Assembly: GCA_016787485.1 (NCBI GenBank)
Contig: JAEUUL010000004.1
Location: forward strand, 124,001-188,000
DNA from: Bacteroidota bacterium
GTDB lineage: Bacteria > Bacteroidota > Bacteroidia > NS11-12g > UBA955
Length of the DNA: 64,000 bases
Reading direction: 5' to 3'
Below the pieces are notes generated by a model, which saw nothing but the letters and a program-made list of their open reading frames with translations, did no database searches and was not told the DNA's origin. A program made the translations under genes and the position numbers. Every line of letters starts with the position of its first letter. The stretch's first letter is position 1. Shown one piece after another: positions 52,652 to 62,443 of the stretch.

Positions 52652-55600
52652 ATGCACCCCATGTCCCGATTTCGCAACCATATTTATGCAGTCTGTTTGG
52701 TTCTGCTATCCGTATTTTGCTACCGTGCATCGGCACAAAACGGTGGCTCCTATTTTTCACTGTTCGAAATTAAAGAGCACGTAAAGCCAGGAACCAGTCT
52801 AAGCCTGACGCAGGATGCGGAGGGTAATATGCAAATTGCCACTCTGCGCGGTATTACCGTGTTCGACGGGGCAAACAGCCAGCTTGTAGGAACCGGGGCT
52901 GCGCCCAACGTGGTGGAATTCGTTCCGGATAACGGACTTGTTTATGCCGCCTGCGATGGTCGTGTGGGTTATGTGCAGAAAAATGAATTCGGGAAATACA
53001 TTTTCAATGCAATTGATGTCCCGGGTATTTCCGGTGATGAGTTTCTGGCCATCACCCATCTGGGAAAAGATGTGTATTTCATGAGTTTCGAAAAGGTAAT
53101 CAAGGTAACCGATAAAAAAGTTTCCGGCACCTGGAAAACAGCGGGCAACGACAATTTTACAGGCATTTTTACACTGGGCAACAAAATCGTTGTAAACCAG
53201 TTTGGCCTGGGTCTGTATACTCTGGAAAACGGGGGTAAACTCAACAAGATACAAATCGACGACAGCCGCCTGGCAACCAATCTCATCCGCTTTTCATTCG
53301 CCCGTGGCAATGGAGAAGTGGTTTTGGGAACAGACAACGATGATATCTTTCTTTTCACCGGCGCAGCACTCACCGATTTGCCATTTGAACGCGCGGCCTA
53401 TCTCAAATCCAAAAATATACAGGATGCGCGCCGGCTCGACAATAAAAAAATGGTGGTGGCCACCAAATCGGGTGGGTTGATTGTGTCTGACATGTATTCA
53501 GGTACTGCAACTGAAATATTCAATACCGCCATGGGTTTTCCGGATGACGAAGTGTTTGCCGTAAGCGTGGACCGTGGTGCCGGTATTTGGGTATTGCACG
53601 AAATGGGACTAACCCGTATAGACCAGTATATTCCAGTCAAGAACTTCTCAGCCTACCCCGGTATTACAAACAGAGCCTATTCCGTTGCCGAGGCCAATGG
53701 CAATGTATACGTTGGCGCTTCTGATGGATTGTATGTGCTGAAAGGCGCAGAAAGCGAGGAAGAGTTTACAAAAGCTGCAGAAACCACCAAGGCAGCCCGA
53801 AAAGAAATAGAAGCCGCCGGTAAAAAAGCCAAAGAGCCGGATGATGCTGTGCCTGCGCCGGATCCGGACCCGGCACCGTCGCCAACCCCGGGAACAGGCA
53901 CCACCACTACACCCGCGCCCGGCACCACCACACCGGAAGAAGGACCCAATGCGCTGGAGAAAGCAGCAGAAAAACTGAAAAACAGATGGCGCAAAGCCAA
54001 AGAAAAAGGCAACAACATCATTAAGGGAAGCGGTGGCAGCGGCTCCAAAGACCCAACCCAGCAAAAATCCATGAATGATCAGCCTGGTGGTCATGGCTAC
54101 CAGTACCGCAAACATTCTTATTTCCGTTATGCTTCATTCGAATCAGGTGCTGCCCAACTTTTCGTTTATAAGAAAGTTCCCGGAATTGAAGGCAAAATCA
54201 AAAAAATCCTGGTTGTTCCATCCGGCCTTGCCTGCGTGGCGAATACCGGGCTTTACTTCTATTCTGGCGATGGGGTGAAACGCCTGTATGCAGCTGATGT
54301 GAGTGATGCCACATTGCTCAACGGCCAACTCTATTTTACCGCAAGCTCCTCCGTATACCGTGTAGAGCAGGATGGCAACATATCCCATATCAATACCGGT
54401 ATCCGGCAGCAATCAATTTACTATTTGTTTGGTGATGCCAACAACACACTGTGGGTAGGAGGAACCAACCGCGTCGCCAAGCTGAAAGTTAGCGAAAGCA
54501 CAACAGTGACTTCTGCCGAAGAAATAAAAATACCGAATGAATTTATCGATTACGTAAACATCTGCAAAGCAGGAAGCACAATATTCTTTATCACTTCAGG
54601 CGGACTCTATGAATACGCACCTGGTAAAAAAGAGGCCCTGGCTGCCAGAATTTCAAAATCACTGACCGACGAAACGCTGGAACATTGCGTAAATGCTGCC
54701 ACCAACGTGGCTTATATAAAAACCCAGGAAGGCTGGAAAGAACTGAAAAGTGAAACTGAACTGGCCAACATGGGACTGTTGGACGCAGTCACCGATGTGC
54801 GATACATATTCAAGTCATTAAGTGGAAACTATTATTGCACAAACGGTGATGGCAAGGTATTCCGTATCAACAAAAACGCTGCTACCTCTGCTCCCCAGGG
54901 TGGTTTCGATGTTTTTATACGCAGCGTTGTAAGCGGCACTACTGGTGCGGCTTTTGATTTGTCCAACCTCAAAATTTCACATACAGAAGGATCTATCGAA
55001 ATTCACTGGGGTACCAATGTGCTGCTGAAACAGGATGTGAACTGGTACCGCTGGAAAATTGAAGGCAGCAGCAACAACAACTACAGCAGCTGGCAAAACC
55101 GCACATCGCTGAACATGAGTCTGCCTCCGGGCAGATACCGTTTTGTGGTACAGGCAAGAGATGTAATGGGAAATATAAGTGCAGAGAGGGGAATTAACTT
55201 CACCATTGAGCCTCCTTTCTGGCAAACCACCTGGTTCATTGCACTCTGTGCAATTGCACTTATAGGCTTAGTGTATGCCATTTTTGTGTGGCGCAACCGT
55301 GCACTCATAGAAAACCAAAAAGTTCTTGAATCCATGGTGAAACAACGTACCACGGAATTGGCCCTTGAAAAGGAAAAAGCTGAAGATTTGCTCCTGAATA
55401 TTCTTCCGCAGGCTGTGGCCAAAGAATTGGCGGAAAAAGGCGAAGCCAGTGTGCGTCAGCATCCCGAGGCAGCCGTAATGTTCACAGACTTTTGCGATTT
55501 TACCAAGAATTCAAAACATTTTACGGCATCAGAACTGGTACATAAACTGGATGATTATTTCAGGAAATTTGACCAGATAGTAGAAAAATACGGACTGGAA

Positions 55601-56050
55601 AAAATCAAAACCATAGGAGACTCTTACATGTGTGCCTCTGGTGTGCCCCAGGCCAAGCGCAATTACACCGCAGCAATTGTAATGGCCGGATTGGAAATCC
55701 TGGATGTGGTCAATCACGAACCCACAGGGTGGAAAATACGCGTTGGTGTCCACCGGGGTGGACTTGTAAGTGGTGTTGTTGGTAAAAAGAAGTTTGCCTA
55801 CGACATCTGGGGCGACACCGTAAACATTGCATCCCGCATGGAAAGCAGCGGAGAGCCCATGCACATCAATGTAACAGAACAAGTATATGCTGAAATTAAG
55901 GAATATTTTGTGTGTGAACAACGGGGAGAAATCGAAGCGAAAAGTTTGGGTAAAACCACCATGTACTTTGTGAAAGCGCTGAAACCGGAATATTCTGTGA
56001 ACGAAAACGGTCAGGTTCCCAATGACCGCTTCATGGCTTTGTTTTCTTAA
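52652..56050 (+). CDS. Membrane adenylate cyclase with periplasmic propeller sensor
   Basis: The 1132-residue protein has a signal peptide (cleavage near RASAQ), a periplasmic beta-propeller (about residues 30-860) of two-component-regulator type ending in a Y_Y_Y-like module (WYRWKIEGSSNNN, PPGRYRFVVQARD), one membrane helix (about 862-882), a signalling coiled coil (VKQRTTELALEKEKAEDLLL) and a class III cyclase domain (about 930-1110). The metal-binding Asp lie in VMFTDFCDFT and IGDSYM. The Lys of EKIKTIGD and the Asp of YDIWGDTVNIASR are the residues that select ATP, so the product should be cAMP. An odd Pro/Thr/Lys-rich insertion splits the propeller (about 363-486). It heads the operon with the HD and Usp genes. 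Confidence 0.9.
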   Translation: MHPMSRFRNHIYAVCLVLLSVFCYRASAQNGGSYFSLFEIKEHVKPGTSLSLTQDAEGNMQIATLRGITVFDGANSQLVGTGAAPNVVEFVPDNGLVYAACDGRVGYVQKNEFGKYIFNAIDVPGISGDEFLAITHLGKDVYFMSFEKVIKVTDKKVSGTWKTAGNDNFTGIFTLGNKIVVNQFGLGLYTLENGGKLNKIQIDDSRLATNLIRFSFARGNGEVVLGTDNDDIFLFTGAALTDLPFERAAYLKSKNIQDARRLDNKKMVVATKSGGLIVSDMYSGTATEIFNTAMGFPDDEVFAVSVDRGAGIWVLHEMGLTRIDQYIPVKNFSAYPGITNRAYSVAEANGNVYVGASDGLYVLKGAESEEEFTKAAETTKAARKEIEAAGKKAKEPDDAVPAPDPDPAPSPTPGTGTTTTPAPGTTTPEEGPNALEKAAEKLKNRWRKAKEKGNNIIKGSGGSGSKDPTQQKSMNDQPGGHGYQYRKHSYFRYASFESGAAQLFVYKKVPGIEGKIKKILVVPSGLACVANTGLYFYSGDGVKRLYAADVSDATLLNGQLYFTASSSVYRVEQDGNISHINTGIRQQSIYYLFGDANNTLWVGGTNRVAKLKVSESTTVTSAEEIKIPNEFIDYVNICKAGSTIFFITSGGLYEYAPGKKEALAARISKSLTDETLEHCVNAATNVAYIKTQEGWKELKSETELANMGLLDAVTDVRYIFKSLSGNYYCTNGDGKVFRINKNAATSAPQGGFDVFIRSVVSGTTGAAFDLSNLKISHTEGSIEIHWGTNVLLKQDVNWYRWKIEGSSNNNYSSWQNRTSLNMSLPPGRYRFVVQARDVMGNISAERGINFTIEPPFWQTTWFIALCAIALIGLVYAIFVWRNRALIENQKVLESMVKQRTTELALEKEKAEDLLLNILPQAVAKELAEKGEASVRQHPEAAVMFTDFCDFTKNSKHFTASELVHKLDDYFRKFDQIVEKYGLEKIKTIGDSYMCASGVPQAKRNYTAAIVMAGLEILDVVNHEPTGWKIRVGVHRGGLVSGVVGKKKFAYDIWGDTVNIASRMESSGEPMHINVTEQVYAEIKEYFVCEQRGEIEAKSLGKTTMYFVKALKPEYSVNENGQVPNDRFMALFS

Positions 56051-56074
56051 ATTTAACTATATTGCAAGCGTAAA

Positions 56075-56677
56075 ATGGTCGATTTCGAGGGTGCCAAATC
56101 GTATGTTCTATCTGAGTTAAGCCAAAATCTGCCTGATAATTTAACCTATCATGGCCTTTGGCATACAAAAGATGTGTACCGGGTTGCAGTGGAATTTGCA
56201 GACTACTACAAACTAACCGGTGATGACCGTATCGTGTTGGAAACAGCTGCGCTGTACCACGATAGCGGATTTTTAAGGGTTTACCGAAACCACGAGGAGG
56301 CCGGTTGCGAAATCGCCTCTGATGTGCTTCCCGGTTTTCATTATTCGCAGGATTTAATTGAGCAGGTTTGCGAACTCATTATGGCAACCAAATTGCCACA
56401 GAGTCCGCGCCGCTTTCTCTCCGAACTGATCTGCGATTCCGACCTGGATTATATCGGTGGCAATGATTATGTGCGAATTGCCAATCTGCTCTTCGAAGAA
56501 TTTAAAGAATACCATATTGTAACCAGTGAGATGCAATGGTTCGAAATGCAGGTGGGATTTCTTGAAACACACAGTTACTTCAGCGATTTCTCCCGGCAAT
56601 TCCGCAATCCAGGCAAACTGCAAAACCTCAAATTAGTAAAAGCCCATTTGGAAAAATTGCGACAGGATGAAAGATAA
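56075..56677 (+). CDS. HD-domain phosphohydrolase
   Basis: The 200-residue protein has the HD metal ligands in order: His of TYHGLWHTKDV (about residues 26-32), HD of ALYHDSGF, His of YRNHEEAG and Asp of ICDSDLDYIGG. The rest is helical. HD proteins of this size hydrolyse phosphate esters, including nucleotides and in some cases cyclic nucleotides or (p)ppGpp. It starts 24 bp after the adenylate cyclase and overlaps the Usp gene by 11 bp. That context makes a role in cyclic nucleotide turnover possible, but the substrate cannot be read from the sequence. Confidence 0.85.
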   Translation: MVDFEGAKSYVLSELSQNLPDNLTYHGLWHTKDVYRVAVEFADYYKLTGDDRIVLETAALYHDSGFLRVYRNHEEAGCEIASDVLPGFHYSQDLIEQVCELIMATKLPQSPRRFLSELICDSDLDYIGGNDYVRIANLLFEEFKEYHIVTSEMQWFEMQVGFLETHSYFSDFSRQFRNPGKLQNLKLVKAHLEKLRQDER

Positions 56678-57524
56678 ATTGATAATTGTTCCCTACGATT
56701 TTACAGAAGAAGCCGATTGTGCTGTTAACCATGCTGCAAGGGTTGTAGAAATTCACGACTCCCGCATAGTGCTTTTGCACATCGTCGATAAAAAATCACA
56801 ATCTAAACTGAAAAGCGATCACAAATCCATTGCAGACCTTGAAAGCCGTTTAAATGAAATTGCTTCAAAAGCATCAGCCAATGGCACAGGCATAGCCCGG
56901 GAGGGGGACATCTTTACCACCATCCCTTCCACCGCAGAAGAATTGGGCGCAGAACTTATCATTTTCGGTACACATGGCGTGCGTGGTATGCAACATATTC
57001 TGGGTGCTTTTGCACTTAAACTCGTTACTTCCAGCAAGGTTCCTGTTGTTATCGTTCAGCGCAGACCCATTCGTACTCACGGGTACAAAAAAATCATTTA
57101 CCCGGTAGATGAAAACCCATACAGTAAGCAAAAAGCATACGCCGTAGCCGATTTTGCCAAAGTGTTTGGCGCAGAAGTGCTCATTTTCCCAAAGAAGAAC
57201 AGCGACGATCATTTTCAGAACTACACAAACGGCAATCTGCGATACAGTGAAAAAGTATTTACCGAGGCCGCTGTGCATTTCTCGGTTTTTGAAAATACCA
57301 AAACAGGCTCCTTTTCAAAGCAGGTAGTGGAATTTGCTGCCCGTAATGACGCAGACCTCATCAGCATTACAACCCAGGATTCCGAAGATCGTGATGTGGG
57401 AGATATTTTTGTGGGGAGTGAAGATGTGCGCATCATCAACAACGAGGCAGAAATCCCCACCCTTTGTATCAATGCCGTGGTTTCCCTTAAAGTGGGCGGA
57501 CTTGCCGGTGTTACCAGTTCCTGA
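56667..57524 (+). CDS. Tandem universal stress protein
   Basis: The 285-residue protein has two Usp domains. The first (about residues 1-130) begins LIIVPYDFTEEADCAVNHAARV and contains GTHGVRGMQHILGAFALKLV, close to the ATP-binding motif Gx2Gx9G(S/T) but without its final Ser/Thr. The second (about 145-275) begins KKIIYPVDENPYSKQKAYAVADFAKV and has lost the Gly motif (TTQDSEDRDVGDIFVGSEDVRI). Some Usp proteins bind cAMP, so being third in an operon with an adenylate cyclase is suggestive. Its start overlaps the HD gene by 11 bp. Confidence 0.9.
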   Translation: MKDKLIIVPYDFTEEADCAVNHAARVVEIHDSRIVLLHIVDKKSQSKLKSDHKSIADLESRLNEIASKASANGTGIAREGDIFTTIPSTAEELGAELIIFGTHGVRGMQHILGAFALKLVTSSKVPVVIVQRRPIRTHGYKKIIYPVDENPYSKQKAYAVADFAKVFGAEVLIFPKKNSDDHFQNYTNGNLRYSEKVFTEAAVHFSVFENTKTGSFSKQVVEFAARNDADLISITTQDSEDRDVGDIFVGSEDVRIINNEAEIPTLCINAVVSLKVGGLAGVTSS

Positions 57525-57533
57525 TCACATCCA

Positions 57534-58535
57534 TTGTCCACAGCTGTAGTCACCGGTGCTGGCGGATTTCTGGGCTCCCACCTGGTATGTCAGCTTTTAC
57601 TGCATGGATATACCGTTAAGGCCTGTCACCGTGCCCATTCGAACAAAGCCATGTACCTGGCTGCGCGCCAATATTATCAATTACCGGAACACTTCGAGGC
57701 GGAATGGATTGTGGCAGACATTCTGGACACCGACAGCCTGATGGATGCATTCGCCGGTGCAGACGTGGTTTTTCACTGTGCTGCCGTGGTCAGTTTTCAC
57801 ATGCACAAAAAAGATGACCTGATGCGCACCAATGTAGAAGGTACTCATAACGTAGTTAATGCATGCCTGAAAACGGGTGTTCCAAAAATCATATATACAG
57901 GTTCTATAGCAGCTCTTGGCCGCAAACCCGGAGTTACGAACTATATTACAGAAGAAACCCAGTGGGAGGAAAGTTCTGCCAATACGGACTATGCCAGATC
58001 CAAATACCTGGGCGAACTGGAAATATGGCGTGGAGCCGAAGAAGGTTTACAGGCAGCGGTTTTGTTGCCCGGGGTAATACTTGGTCCTGCCGATGGTGAA
58101 AGAAGTTCCAACAGCATTTATAAACTTGCCCGCCGCACCGGCTGGTTCTACCCCGAGGGTAGTTCTGGTTTTGTGGGTGTTACCGATGTGGCAAAGCTGC
58201 TCATACTGCTTTACGAAAATAACCTGTGGAACCAAAAAGTACTGGCTGTGGCAGAGAACCTGAGTTATGCCGATTTGTTCCGGTCTATTGCCGAGTGGTC
58301 GGGTATAAAGCCGCCACGTTTTCCACTTTCCGGCTGGGTGCTCAATGCCATTTCCAAAGTGGCATGGGTGCTCGAAAAATTACACCTGCCCACTCCTGTG
58401 CCCTACCAGGCGGTATACAACACAGCTACACACTCCATCTATCACTCCACACGTATACAACAGCTGGGCCCTTTTACTTTTGAACCGGTAAAGGAAGTGA
58501 ACACCAAGGCGCTGGCTTTCCTCTACAACAAATAA
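57534..58535 (+). CDS. NAD-dependent epimerase/dehydratase (SDR family)
   Basis: The 333-residue protein has the Rossmann motif TGAGGFLGSHLV (GxxGxxG), the NFVEG-like TNVEGTHNVVNAC, GSIAALG, and the catalytic YxxxK in TDYARSKYLGE near residue 155. It belongs to the extended SDR group that includes dihydroflavonol-4-reductase-like and sugar epimerase enzymes; FHCAAVVSFHMHKKDDL favours the reductase-like branch. The start is TTG at 57534, as no ATG lies before the Rossmann motif. It follows the Usp gene by 9 bp. Substrate unknown. Confidence 0.85.
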   Translation: MSTAVVTGAGGFLGSHLVCQLLLHGYTVKACHRAHSNKAMYLAARQYYQLPEHFEAEWIVADILDTDSLMDAFAGADVVFHCAAVVSFHMHKKDDLMRTNVEGTHNVVNACLKTGVPKIIYTGSIAALGRKPGVTNYITEETQWEESSANTDYARSKYLGELEIWRGAEEGLQAAVLLPGVILGPADGERSSNSIYKLARRTGWFYPEGSSGFVGVTDVAKLLILLYENNLWNQKVLAVAENLSYADLFRSIAEWSGIKPPRFPLSGWVLNAISKVAWVLEKLHLPTPVPYQAVYNTATHSIYHSTRIQQLGPFTFEPVKEVNTKALAFLYNK

Positions 58536-58607
58536 TCCTTCCCTCCACGCAACGTTTTTAGGGGTAATACTGTCTAAAGGTTGTACTACCCTTAAACAGG
58601 TACTCTT

Positions 58608-59504
58608 ATGAAAAAAAGGACAGGTTTTATCAAACTGCTGCCGGTTTTTATGGCAATAATCGCTGTAAACCCTGTCGGGGCGCAGCAATCAGGTCTCATT
58701 ATCGGGGCCGGAGTTACCAATTTTCTGGGCGACCTCGGCGGAAAACCCGGCCTGGGAACGAATGATCCATCGGACATGAATGTGCGCAGCCTGCGCTATG
58801 CACTTACCCTTGGATACCGACAACATCTCACCCATTGGCTGGCTTTGCGTGGCAATGTATACTATGCCCGTCTAAGCGCAGACGACAAGTATACCCAAAA
58901 CCTTGAAAGGCGCACCCGCAATCTGTCTTTCTTCTCCCCTCTGGTTCAGGGCATGGGGGTATTGGAAATATATCCCGGACACGGCCGCCGCACTTACCTT
59001 TTTGCCGGTGCAGGCATGTTTTACTTCAACCCCAAGACCCGCATGAATGGAAATGTATATACCCTCAGGGACTATGGTACCGAAGGTCAGTATTTTATGC
59101 CCGGGAAATCTCCTTATAAGCAGTGGGCTTTCAGCATGCCCTTCGGGTTTGGTCACCGCATCGCCTCTTTCAGAAATGGTGGGGTGCTGAATGCCGAACT
59201 CACCATGCACAAAACCACCACAGACTATATGGATGACGTGAGCACCACCTATGTGGACAAAACCCAACTCGCGGCCTCCAATGGCACCACAGCTGTTGCA
59301 CTCAGCGACCGTTCGCTTCCCGGTATACCCAGCTTCAGCGAACCGGGAAATATCAGGGGCAACCCCAGGAGCAACGACAATTTTGCATTCCTTACCTTTA
59401 CATATACCCAGCCTTTGGGGGCCAAATCTGTAGGTCAGGGATTCGGTGGCCGCAGCAAATATGGCATGAAACGCCGCCGCGATTTTTGCCCGAATCGTTT
59501 CTGA
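58608..59504 (+). CDS. Outer-membrane beta-barrel protein (intact paralogue)
   Basis: The 298-residue protein has a signal peptide (MKKRTGFIKLLPVFMAIIAV, cleavage near VGAQ). It resembles the DUF6089-like Bacteroidota barrels with GLIIGAGVTNFLGDLGGKPG at the mature N-terminus, followed by alternating strands (LRYALTLGYRQHLTHWLAL, RTYLFAGAGMFYFNPKTRM) and a conserved DYMDDVSTTYVDKTQL segment. The C-terminus is basic (GRSKYGMKRRRDF). It is the intact relative of the frameshifted gene at 18356-19236. It should sit in the outer membrane. Function unknown. Confidence 0.8.
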   Translation: MKKRTGFIKLLPVFMAIIAVNPVGAQQSGLIIGAGVTNFLGDLGGKPGLGTNDPSDMNVRSLRYALTLGYRQHLTHWLALRGNVYYARLSADDKYTQNLERRTRNLSFFSPLVQGMGVLEIYPGHGRRTYLFAGAGMFYFNPKTRMNGNVYTLRDYGTEGQYFMPGKSPYKQWAFSMPFGFGHRIASFRNGGVLNAELTMHKTTTDYMDDVSTTYVDKTQLAASNGTTAVALSDRSLPGIPSFSEPGNIRGNPRSNDNFAFLTFTYTQPLGAKSVGQGFGGRSKYGMKRRRDFCPNRF

Positions 59505-59554
59505 CGCTGCATATCCTAAATTGCAGAAAACCTGTTTTTCCGTCGCTTGAAGCG

Positions 59555-59562
59555 TACCTTTG
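59555..59562 (+). promoter_or_regulatory. -7 box of purQ
   Basis: TACCTTTG ends 6 nt before the ATG at 59569, so a transcript would start at or near the start codon. Confidence 0.6.
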
Positions 59563-59568
59563 CAGGGT

Positions 59569-60267
59569 ATGAAATGCGGAGTGGTTATTTTCCCCGGTTC
59601 CAATTGCGACCGCGATTTAATTGAGGTTCTCAAAGACACCACCGGATCCCCGGTTACAGAACTCTGGCACCGTGACACCGACCTGCAGGGCTGTACACAC
59701 ATTTTTCTGCCAGGTGGTTTCAGTTATGGCGATTACCTCCGCAGTGGCGCCATTGCCAAGCTTTCTCCCGTTATGCAAAGTGTAATTTCTCATGCGGCAA
59801 ACGGTGGATTCGTTTTTGGCATTTGCAATGGTTTTCAGATTCTTTGCGAAAGCGGCCTCCTCCCGGGTGCACTACTGCGCAATACCAGCATGAAATTCAG
59901 CAGTAAAAACGTGTTTTTAAAACCCGGAAACCTGCACACGGCTGTAACCGAAGGAATGGCTGCAGAAACCGTTTTAAAAGTGCCCATTGCCCATGGAGAA
60001 GGCCGTTATTATGCCGATGAAACAACACTTGCCCATCTGGAACAAAACGGACAAGTAGTTTTCAGATATTGCTCAGAAAACGGTACGCTTTCGGATGATG
60101 CCAATCCCAATGGCTCACTCAATCACATCGCAGGTATCTGCAACAGTGGTTTCAATGTTTTCGGAATGATGCCGCATCCTGAAAGATGTGCCATGGAATA
60201 CCTGCACAATACCAATGGCAGGGCTGTTTTTCAGGCCATTGTCCACAGTGCGTTGACAACTGTCTGA
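59569..60267 (+). CDS. purQ: Phosphoribosylformylglycinamidine synthase, glutaminase subunit
   Basis: The 232-residue protein starts MKCGVVIFPGSNCDRDLIE, the PurQ N-terminus. The class I glutaminase triad is present: Cys in FGICNGFQIL (about residue 86) and His-Glu in MMPHPERC near 205, with IAHGEGRYY between. It supplies ammonia from glutamine to PurL in the fourth step of purine synthesis. Length is normal for a stand-alone PurQ; purL and purS are not in the window. The -7 box 6 nt upstream decides the start. Confidence 0.95.
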   Translation: MKCGVVIFPGSNCDRDLIEVLKDTTGSPVTELWHRDTDLQGCTHIFLPGGFSYGDYLRSGAIAKLSPVMQSVISHAANGGFVFGICNGFQILCESGLLPGALLRNTSMKFSSKNVFLKPGNLHTAVTEGMAAETVLKVPIAHGEGRYYADETTLAHLEQNGQVVFRYCSENGTLSDDANPNGSLNHIAGICNSGFNVFGMMPHPERCAMEYLHNTNGRAVFQAIVHSALTTV

Positions 60268-60386
60268 GCCGGTTTATTCATAATTCTGTCATTTTCGCCC
60301 TGCCCCTGCAACACTTTGGGGGTACCATTCGTCTATTAGGTACAATAAGTGGAACACTATTTGAGTTTCACTCATAGAGGCCAAGT

Positions 60387-60491
60387 ATGAAAACCCAGAT
60401 CAAAAAACCAGCCGGTGGAACACGTTCCACCCCGTTGCCTCCCAGACAACGCACCGATAACGGCGCAGCACAGCATGCCGCCGGTGTCTGA
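60387..60491 (+). CDS. Possible 34-codon gene or N-terminal gene fragment
   Basis: A frame from the ATG at 60387 encodes MKTQIKKPAGGTRSTPLPP, then a polar Gly/Ala/Asn tail, and stops at 60489-60491. It lies in the 257-bp gap between the convergent purQ and prfA genes. The sequence is basic and Pro/Gly-rich with no hydrophobic segment; it looks like a disordered N-terminus of a larger protein cut short. No clear promoter or ribosome-binding site was found. I recognise no family. The rest of the gap (60268-60386, 60492-60524) shows nothing else. Confidence 0.25.
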   Translation: MKTQIKKPAGGTRSTPLPPRQRTDNGAAQHAAGV

Positions 60492-60524
60492 TTTTGTCTG
60501 ATTGGAAGTTGTGTCGCAGCTGTC

Positions 60525-61595
60525 TCAGGCTGTGCCTTCTTTCAGTTTTTCTGCGTTTTCGGCCACCTGCAGTGCAGTAAGCAACTCTTCCAGGTCTCCG
60601 TTTATAATTTGGGGCAGATTGTACAACGTCAGCCCGATCCGGTGGTCTGTAACCCTGCTTTGCGCATAGTTATACGTGCGTATCTTGGCACTTCTGTCGC
60701 CCGTGCTTACTATGGTTTTTCTACGCTGGGATATGGCAGACATGTGCTTGTTGTACTCCAGCTCATATAGCCTGGTGCGCAGCATCTTCATGGCTTTTTC
60801 CCTGTTGCCCAGCTGGTTCCTCTCCGTCTGGCAAACCACCACCATGCCAGTGGGAATATGGGTTAACTGTACCTTGGTTTCTACTTTGTTTACATTTTGC
60901 CCGCCGGCACCGCCGCTTCTCGATGTTTCCATTTTCACATCCGCATCACGCACTTCCACATCCACCTCATCAGCCTCTGGCATCACCACCACACTGGCAG
61001 CAGAAGTGTGCACCCTTCCCTGACTTTCGGTAGCGGGCACCCGCTGCACCCTGTGAACCCCGCTTTCGTACTTCAGTACACCATAACTTCCTTCGGCTTC
61101 CACTTCTATCACGATACGGCTATATCCCCCCATCGTGCCTTCCACAGCCTCCACCACCTGCGTTTTCCAGCCCCTGCTCTCGCAGTAACGCATATACATA
61201 CGGTATAAGTCGCCCGCAAAAAGACTGGCTTCGTCACCGCCGGCACCACTGCGGATTTCAATTACAGCATTGCGGTCATCTTCAGGGTCTCTGGGTAGCA
61301 TCAACAGGCGGATTTCTTCCTCAAGCACTGGTTTCTGGCTTTCCAGCTCATCCAGTTCCGTTTTGGCCATTTCTTTCAATTCCCGGTCTTTCTCATTGCG
61401 CAGGATTTCTTTCGCTTCATCCACCCCCTGCACTATCTTGCTGTACTTTTCGTAAGCCCGCACCAGCGGTTGCAAATTCCGGTATTCCTTGTTGAGCTGG
61501 GTAAAACGCCTGATATCTGACAATACCTCGGCACTGCTGAGCAACAATTCCAGTTCTTTTGATCGTGCAGCGATTTGTTCCAGTTTGTCCAGCAT
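60525..61595 (-). CDS. prfA: Peptide chain release factor 1
   Basis: The 356-residue protein has the release-factor GGQ motif in [20 protein letters not shown] (about residue 230) and the RF1 stop-codon-reading PAT in [13 protein letters not shown] (about 185). Absence of the RF2 SPF motif supports RF1 (UAA/UAG). The N-terminal coiled coil is complete ([19 protein letters not shown]). It is the last gene of pheS-lpxH-propeller-prfA; its ATG follows the previous stop by one base. Confidence 0.97.
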   Translation of the reverse strand: MLDKLEQIAARSKELELLLSSAEVLSDIRRFTQLNKEYRNLQPLVRAYEKYSKIVQGVDEAKEILRNEKDRELKEMAKTELDELESQKPVLEEEIRLLMLPRDPEDDRNAVIEIRSGAGGDEASLFAGDLYRMYMRYCESRGWKTQVVEAVEGTMGGYSRIVIEVEAEGSYGVLKYESGVHRVQRVPATESQGRVHTSAASVVVMPEADEVDVEVRDADVKMETSRSGGAGGQNVNKVETKVQLTHIPTGMVVVCQTERNQLGNREKAMKMLRTRLYELEYNKHMSAISQRRKTIVSTGDRSAKIRTYNYAQSRVTDHRIGLTLYNLPQIINGDLEELLTALQVAENAEKLKEGTA

Positions 61596-61596
61596 A

Positions 61597-62412
61597 TCAG
61601 CGCGTGCGCAAAAATAAAGTCTGCCCGCTGCTGAAAAGGGTGTTTCCCGATTTAATTGCCAACGGAATCTCTCCTTGTGACAGTTTCACTGCCGTATCCG
61701 GCCGCAATCCCATAAAGGCGCGTGCAGGATCCCAGGCCTCTTTGCATACGATGGAATCCACGCCAAGTAACGGTGCACCGTCCAGCAATCCCACAAGGGT
61801 TTTTCTGCTGCGTACACCCCGGTATTTTCGGTTCAGGTTTGCATCCAGTACCTGCAGGGTTTCTCCACCCGTCATCAGAAAAATGTTGATTCCATTGTCA
61901 ATAATTCGGTTGCACCCCTCCCCTTGCTCATGCGAGGCATCTTCCAGCCAAATGCTTTCCTGCAGTTTTTCACCCTGTCTGTTTAGCTTTTTCAGCGTGT
62001 GGCTGTTGTCGTCATATATCCATATTTGTCCGTCATTCGATCGTCCAAATGCCGCCGGTGCCATGTTCTCTCCTTCCAGCAGATTGGTTTCATTCTGCAG
62101 GTTCAGTTGATTGTCCAGCACAAGCAAATAGCCGCTAACGGGATAGAAAACAAAGGGCTCCACAGGATTCGAAACGTCCAATATGGCCCCGGAACCATAC
62201 CTCAGTAAACTTTGCCGGGCAACCACCCCCTTGCCTGGTACATATTTTTCTATGGTATAGGCTGAGTCTATGTAATACACATTGCCCTGCGGGTCTATAT
62301 CCGCAGCTATGTAACGGCCTGATACAGATTGTGCCGGCTTGTCGGGGGTTGCCGCACAAATCAGCAGGATAAAAGCGGGTAAAATCCAGTATTGCGCGCG
62401 TTTAGTACCCAT
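61597..62412 (-). CDS. Exported beta-propeller-like protein
   Basis: The 271-residue protein starts [20 protein letters not shown] with a signal peptide (no clear lipobox). The body shows repeated blade-like strands: [69 protein letters not shown]. This fits a six- or seven-bladed NHL/WD-type propeller in the periplasm. It sits between lpxH and prfA in a tight operon, a placement seen in other Bacteroidota. No catalytic motif is visible and function is unknown. Confidence 0.7.
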   Translation of the reverse strand: MGTKRAQYWILPAFILLICAATPDKPAQSVSGRYIAADIDPQGNVYYIDSAYTIEKYVPGKGVVARQSLLRYGSGAILDVSNPVEPFVFYPVSGYLLVLDNQLNLQNETNLLEGENMAPAAFGRSNDGQIWIYDDNSHTLKKLNRQGEKLQESIWLEDASHEQGEGCNRIIDNGINIFLMTGGETLQVLDANLNRKYRGVRSRKTLVGLLDGAPLLGVDSIVCKEAWDPARAFMGLRPDTAVKLSQGEIPLAIKSGNTLFSSGQTLFLRTR

Positions 62413-62443
62413 TGTGCCTGTTATGCTGCAAACCCTTTGCCAT

